Below are positions 58,798 to 64,000 of a stretch of 64,000 bases of DNA, piece by piece. The DNA comes from Marsupella aquatica. Its lineage: Eukaryota > Marchantiophyta. The stretch's first letter is position 1. Each line of letters starts with the position of its first letter. The DNA lies in contig OZ316895.1 of the NCBI GenBank assembly GCA_973895155.1, positions 5,580,001 through 5,644,000 of the forward strand. The letters run 5' to 3'. Made by a program: the position numbers and the translations under genes. The notes under the pieces were generated by a model that was not told the DNA's origin, made no database searches, and saw only the letters and a program-made list of their open reading frames with translations.

Positions 58798-60600
58798 GAG
58801 TTCGCCTGAGGGCTGACAGGCTTTCTTTCTCGTTAACGAGCCAGGTCCTTCAAACCTACTGGGACGATCAACAATCACAATCTTACTCAGAGGTAGGGAA
58901 GGTTTGCGTGCGGGGCAGATTTAGAATCTCAGAATTTTACTTCAGTGGTTACAACGGCTCTTATGAAACCAATTGCACTGTGTTGCGAGTACTTCGTAGC
59001 CAGTCAATAATTGTGCTTACTGCAGCTCATCTAAAGAGAACATTCTCCTTTATTATTCCTACACCTTTGAGGTGTAGGAAAATCATTTGGATTTCCTTCA
59101 TTTGTGGATTTAGCACCTATAATTCTCCTCATAATCTTTCTTTGCCGTCTCTTGTCCAACTGCCCTCATTTACACTAACTGTAAAAGAACTCCTGGCTCC
59201 GTGAGTTTTCCGATTGTATGCCCACTCGTCCCACGCCATCTCGTCTTCGTCCCATCCATCCAGGATACAGGATCTATTGCTGGACGGGATCATCCATCGA
59301 AGCAGCAGAACCCTCTTGAAATTGGAACCACCGAAGAGAAAAAGCATTCATCCATTCACTTAATAGCTGTATTTCGAACTTCAAGCCCACGAGGCCAGTC
59401 CACTCCAGCTTCCAGACGACCCACATTGCCCCATATCCGAACGGTTGAAGCCCATCTCATGTCCTTTGGAACGATCTTTAACTAAATCTTTCCAAGAAGA
59501 TAACTGGATTCTCAGGTTTAGCTCTGATCTACCATCGAATTGCGCAACCCACAGACAGGCAGATACAGTTGAGAAAGAAAACATTTCCCGTGCAAAGAAT
59601 TCATTTTCAGACTTTATACCATCTGGATGCATATCCAATATGCCATTAGCCCGCCCTCCTATATGTGTAATGCTTTGCTGATCAATCTCCTTTTCTTCTG
59701 TATGAGTGTTGGACGCCATCGTTCCCAGATGGCCATTGCTGTGAAGATAAATCTTCGCTCCCTCTGTATGCATATCTGATGCCATCCCTCCTATATGGCT
59801 AATACTTTGCAGATTCCTTTCCTCTCCTCTCTCGGGCTCTCAGGCTGTGTCTTCCTGTCTCTCTCTGTGTGCGGATGGACGCGATGGGACGTTCAGCTCA
59901 TACAAACCAAGTCAATCTGATGACTAGAGCTTCCTGACCAAGCTCTCGAGACAATAAGGAACCCGCATTGCCACCAGAGTGCACAAACAGGTGCACCCAA
60001 CCCCAAAGTCAATAAAGAAATCGTACCTTCTGAGCGCGTCTCGGGAGCCATCGTCGTCGGTCCTGCACCGGAATGTCCCCACCCCACCACCCCCTCTCTT
60101 TCCAACCAATCTCCTCGTCCTCTCTCTCTTCCTCGATCGCCCTATCACTCCTGTGCTGCTGTCACTTAAGTTAAGCCGGCGATCTCGCCATTACCAGGCA
60201 CCATCTTCCTTCAGATCATGCACGAATGATAGTGCGCCACCACGATGCTTCCCACCACTCCCCTTCAATCCCACCCCACCCATCCATTTGCTTCTCCTGC
60301 TGCACAGGATCCGCCCAAGAAACCAATCTCTATCCATTTCCAAGAATTCACTCCAACCCACATTCCATACCCAACATTTCGGCTCTCCTCTATCTAGATG
60401 TCCATCGATCGGTCGGCTCCTGACTCGGTGATGCGTCAGGAGGAGAGCTTCTGGTGCCTTTTGGCGACCCACAATTTCTTTCAGGATGACTGACAACATA
60501 CATATCCCTGTGTGAGATGGGGTGGCTCAATTGCCGCATGAGGGGATGAGAGTCTCTATTCCGGTCTACAGTGTAGTCCCATTGTGCCAATTGGGCTTTC
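58798..60600 (-). other. Region expected to hold the 5' exons of the golgin-like gene; one candidate exon
   Basis: A short minus-strand candidate exon ends at 58798 (…LSALRRT, donor GTGAAG) and would join exon 58612-58711 in the right phase, but its acceptor is unclear. A longer open stretch at 59381-59800 encodes an imperfect internal repeat (QSISHIGGMASDMHTEGAK and QSITHIGGRANGILDMHPDG), which looks like a disordered N-terminal exon. I could not chain it to the rest. No MAWFSGK-type family start was found. The remainder to 60600 shows overlapping opposite-strand frames only. Confidence 0.3.
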
Positions 60601-61009
60601 TGAGTTGAGTTTGCTCCACCAGCGAGCATCTCTCGGCGCGCACGCAGGCACTCACGCACGAATGAACACGATGCTCGTGAGTGCGCCCATGTCTTGTCCA
60701 AATTACCGAGCAAGTTCATGCTGGAGACTTAGCATGGGCAAGGAACGAAGGAAGAAAGCGAGGGCGACAGTGAGACGGAGCAAATGAGAATCCATCCATG
60801 AGAGGAGAGACAAGCTTTGACATCCATTGAAAACCCCCATACCCTTTCGCTACTCTGCTCTTCATTCTCATGCTCCAATAATCAAATCTGCCAAGGAAGC
60901 CGATGAGTTCTTGGCGATTCATCAATTGGTACTCAATTGAAACTCTGTCAACTGAGCTTGTTCCCCTCGTGCTTTCCTGACGAGGCTGCTCTCTCACAGA
61001 ACAGAACCC

Positions 61010-61110
61010 AACCCACCACGATACAGTCTCTGTCTAACCTGAGGTGGGAATCCACATAACCTAACCCACCACGATACAGTAGTCTCTGTCTAACCGGAGT
61101 TGGAATCCTG
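61010..61110. repeat. 53-bp tandem repeat with a partial dispersed third copy
   Basis: AACCCACCACGATACAGT with GTCTCTGTCTAACC, then a G-rich part and GGAATCC, occurs at 61010 and 61063. A partial copy (AACCCACCACAAGAGGGTCC) lies near 61264. Confidence 0.8.
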
Positions 61111-61689
61111 GTAATTGCACAGATCAAAATATGAAAATATATAACATTTCTCTATACCATGATAAATTTTATTATTTTCTTTAAATCAATGAGTGCATAC
61201 TATATATTATCACATTTTGATGTGTGATTACCTGCAAGGGAGTTGGAATTGGATCAACTCCGCCCAACCCACCACAAGAGGGTCCTGTCTCTAGTGGGTG
61301 GTTTAATTGGTTTGTTGGGTTCATGAAATACTCACTCTAACAACATCTCCTAGTTGGGCCTCTTTTGTTTCTTGGTAATGTGATGCATAGAAGTCTAACT
61401 TTGTTTCTTGGCAATTTGATATGTCATATAATTCTAACAACTTATTATTTACTGACCCCATTAGAGGTCCTTTCCAAAATCTGAGACTCCACAGCGCACC
61501 ACATCATCAGGACGCGCTGCAAACAAGAACGGATTTGTTTCCAAATAAAAATAACTATTCATTTCATGTTTATGGCAAGTTCTTGGTAAAAATGAGAGCG
61601 CCATGCCGTAAAATGTAACGTTACTTTATGTGACATAACCATTTTAGTTACCATTCTAGTTACCATTTTAGTTATATCAAAATCCTGAA

Positions 61690-61989
61690 ACAACCGGGGT
61701 TCCTAACATTCCTGAACCTGAATTGATTGAATACAAGATTGGCATCAAGGTGGCAAGCGTTCGGAAAAAAGATTGGAAGATGGCCTGCACTATTATTAGC
61801 CATACAAGATTTGAACGTGACTTGGGTGTGGAAGTTCAGGTAGACGAGTTTATAAATGAAGATTCTAGACAATCATACCAACAAATTGTGAGATCCAACT
61901 TCAGAAGGAAGAAGCCAAGAAAGAACGAGAACGATGAGACCAGAAGCCAGAAGCAAGCTGAGACCGAGAAAGGGTGCCAAAAAGGATGA
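61690..61989 (+). CDS. Unassigned protein-like open frame, probably a gene fragment
   Basis: The frame is open from about 61690 without an early ATG; the first ATG is internal (MACTIISHTRF, 61781). It reads ETTGVPNIPEPELIEYKIGI, VASVRKKDWKMACTIISHTR, then a charged, lysine/glutamate-rich tail. Composition resembles real coding sequence, but I recognise no family and see no upstream exon with a start. It may be a captured or decayed fragment. Confidence 0.25.
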   Translation, partial: TTGVPNIPEPELIEYKIGIKVASVRKKDWKMACTIISHTRFERDLGVEVQVDEFINEDSRQSYQQIVRSNFRRKKPRKNENDETRSQKQAETEKGCQKG

Positions 61990-62731
61990 GAACTCTGAGA
62001 GATTGAACTCTTCACCTCTACATCAATTAGGCGATCCAGTGCACCTTTCAACTTTTGGTACACTTTGTGAGGTCCCATCTCCCACTTATGCATATGGGAT
62101 CGTCAAAGGTTACCGTTAGCAAAACGGGAGAACGACTCCTGAAGCTAGAATCATCCATTTTCCTTGACAATAATGGCTTTAGCAATAATGTCAGCATCAA
62201 TTGATCTTCTCTCTGTGATTTTCCTCTCACCCTCATTTTGCTGAACATTCCAGACTTTTGACGTTAAAAATTTGCTTCTCTTTGTCTTAATTGCTGATCA
62301 AATTTCAACTCGTCTAACTAAATCTGTATATATCTGGCTTCAATCAACGCTAGCTACAAATACAATGAACCCTCACCGTAGAATGTCCAGAATCATCTTT
62401 GTTGTAAGGCATTATAGGGAAAGCAAAAGCTCCAATAAACACTCAAAACTAGAGTACGGTAGATAAGGTTCAGAAATTCACTTTTCAACTCTAGCCCACA
62501 CAGTATAGCACATACCTCATTGGGATGAGAAATGTACCAGGAATTGGCATTGACCAGTTTGAAATTAGTTGTTAATAAAAGTGAATTATGTATACAGTTG
62601 AGAAGCAATTGTCTTTCAAAACACAATGAACGGTCTTTTCATGGTCAACTTCATCTTTGTTTTCCATTTGACGGATGTTTTCAATCTATAACAGCGGAAA
62701 ATAGGAATGTAGGCAGTAACAGTGGAGCTTC

Positions 62732-62865
62732 TGAAGCAAGTCTTGAAAAGGTCAATGCAGAGGACATGCTTCCCCTGTGTGAGACGTGGAAGAGTGGCTG
62801 AAGCAAGTCTTGAAAAGGTCAATGCAAAGGACAGGCTTCCCCTACGTGAGACGTGGAAGAGTGGA
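62732..62865. repeat. 67-bp tandem duplication
   Basis: Units 62732-62798 and 62799-62865 both begin TGAAGCAAGTCTTGAAAAGG and share GAGACGTGGAAGAGTGG near the end. They differ at about five positions. Confidence 0.9.
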
Positions 62866-63599
62866 TGTAGCCAAGGGGTCCACAAACTAATTTTAGTTCA
62901 CTCTATTGTGACCAACTAAAAAGCAGCTCAAGCCCTCACTAGCTAATTTCTCTAAACAACAGGTATCAACATCAGGCAAGTGGTTGTGAGCTCGGCCTAA
63001 AAGTGAGGGTGAAACTAACAATTTTTCCTTGAAATTTGTTTTTCTTTTAATAAAGTTGGAGCCACAAAAACCCGTGGCAGGGGGACACAAGCAACAACGC
63101 CACAAAAGCAAAAAGCAGCAACACTCAACAAGGAGAGCAGCCAGTGCAAGCACCAACAACAGCTTAGGTTTTGTCACCTAAGGCCAACCCAAGCCGTACA
63201 ACCAACCAAGCCAAACAATGCCCAAGTATGGTAAAGCCAGCAGCAAGAGATTAGTGTGACAGTGCATTGCAACCCTACTATCCAACAAAGGCCTCAGCCA
63301 GACGTGATCCACACTTGGTGGCTAGTCAGCCATGCTACTCTCTCCTGATTAATAAGCTCTTTAGCTCAAAGCAATCTAGTATGCCGCCTGCTAGGGGGCA
63401 GCCTCATCCCAATCGTTGTCACATGGTCAGCGGCCTCTGATAATATAAACCTGAGATCAAATTTCCTGCAGCCATTTTCCTGAAACTCATGCATATCCAG
63501 TCCTATCCATAGTGACCAAAGGATCTGATAGAAACAAAGAGATGTGCAACTTTGTTGTGTTCTCTCTTGACTGTCAACTCAAGCATACAGTCTAGTACT

Positions 63600-63945
63600 C
63601 TATTTGAGTAATCCAGGAAATGTGCCTTGGAAACAATGAGCACTGAATGTCCAGCAACTACAAGCATGCACACACTGCGCAAAGAGATGGGGGATGGTTT
63701 CTGTAACCCCATTGCACAACTTGTAGAATCCATCACCTTTGCCAATGTGGACCGCTCTCATTCCCGTAAACAGACCTGAGGCCAATACACTCCAAAGAAA
63801 AGTCTTTGCTTGTGAGGACAGGTCGGAGCACCACAGTCCAATCCAAGCCCCTTTCCATTCCACTTCAGTTTTTGTGCTGACCCAAGTATGATTCAGGCTG
63901 TGGAAATCCTCAATAGGCGGGGAAAGTAGAGAATAAGCCCTATTG
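63600..63945 (-). mobile_element. LINE (non-LTR retrotransposon) fragment, reverse-transcriptase-associated zinc-binding domain
   Basis: The minus strand reads, from about 63945 down, SLLSPPIEDFHSLNHTWVST, then WIGLWCSDLSSQAKTFLWSV, LASGLFTGMRAV, and ETIPHLFAQCVHACSCW. The spacing of FLW…L…G…R and ET..HLF..C…..CW matches the zf-RVT domain found after the reverse transcriptase of plant LINEs. The first Cys pair is partly lost (KLCNG). It has no adjoining reverse transcriptase in the window (a TGA lies just upstream at about 63950), so this is a 3' fragment. Confidence 0.7.
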
Positions 63946-64000
63946 TTGGTGATTCAAAATTAAAGTATTTGTAGGGGCAGGTTGGTCTGCCCAGTGCTAG

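Larger units (their letters stand above)
60601..63595. other. Repeat-rich intergenic region
   Basis: Contains a 53-bp tandem pair (61010-61110), a stray copy of a dispersed repeat (61211-61232), an unassigned protein-like frame (61690-61989) and a 67-bp tandem duplication (62732-62865). No host gene is recognised. Confidence 0.45.

Noticed and set aside
1-64000. CRISPR arrays, bacterial operons or phage genes
   Set aside because: The genes have spliceosomal introns and plant families; no spaced short palindromic repeat array is present.

Overview
The window is nuclear DNA of a land plant. Every gene I could rebuild has GT-AG introns of roughly 100-750 bp, plant-type protein families (an RH57-type helicase, a plant patatin-like lipase, a small HMA protein, a TMF-type golgin), and telo-box (AAACCCTA) motifs near ribosome-biogenesis or Box C/D-related genes. 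Degraded Ty3/gypsy, Ty1/copia and LINE pieces fill the gaps. Moderate GC in introns and the divergence of the proteins from seed-plant versions as I remember them suggest a non-seed plant, with a liverwort or other bryophyte plausible. This taxonomic guess is inference and is weak.

Layout. 0.3-4.3 kb (+): an eight-exon DEAD-box helicase (ROK1/DDX52/RH57 type). 4.3-6.2 kb: intergenic with a degenerate repeat. 6.2-12 kb: remnants of Ty3/gypsy chromovirus sequence on the minus strand, followed upstream by open frames I cannot name. 12-16.3 kb: mostly featureless. 16.3-17.4 kb (-): a three-exon heavy-metal-associated (HMA) protein with no long open frame of its own. 17.4-25.7 kb: non-coding, with a 100-base assembly gap and simple repeats. 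25.7-28.1 kb (+): the 5' half of a dead Ty1/copia element. 30.4-31.0 kb: a decayed copy of the promoter, exon 1 and intron 1 start of the helicase gene, lying immediately upstream of a seven-exon HIT zinc-finger gene (ZNHIT3 type, 31.07-33.04 kb, +). 34.5-35.2 kb: a MITE-like element. 37.2-39.7 kb: a 2,485-bp transposon with ~495-bp terminal inverted repeats, a perfect 10-bp target duplication and a single intact internal gene for a membrane-anchored protein with an RNase H1 N-terminal/viroplasmin-type domain. 39.9-40.2 kb: a very C-rich minisatellite. 42.8-45.1 kb (-): a two-exon patatin-like lipase. 46.6-46.9 kb: a 55-59-bp minisatellite. 47.7 and 48.2 kb: LTR-like relics. 52.0-58.7 kb (-): at least 17 exons of a TMF/golgin-candidate-5-like coiled-coil protein. 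63.6-63.95 kb (-): a LINE fragment.

The host genes do not form a pathway. The helicase (18S rRNA maturation) and the ZNHIT3-type protein (box C/D snoRNP assembly) both serve ribosome biogenesis, and the second carries a decayed copy of the first one's promoter region. The most novel-looking object is the long-TIR, gene-carrying element at 37.2-39.7 kb. All exon models here were built by eye from splice sites, reading phase and family resemblance. No alignment or database search was run.
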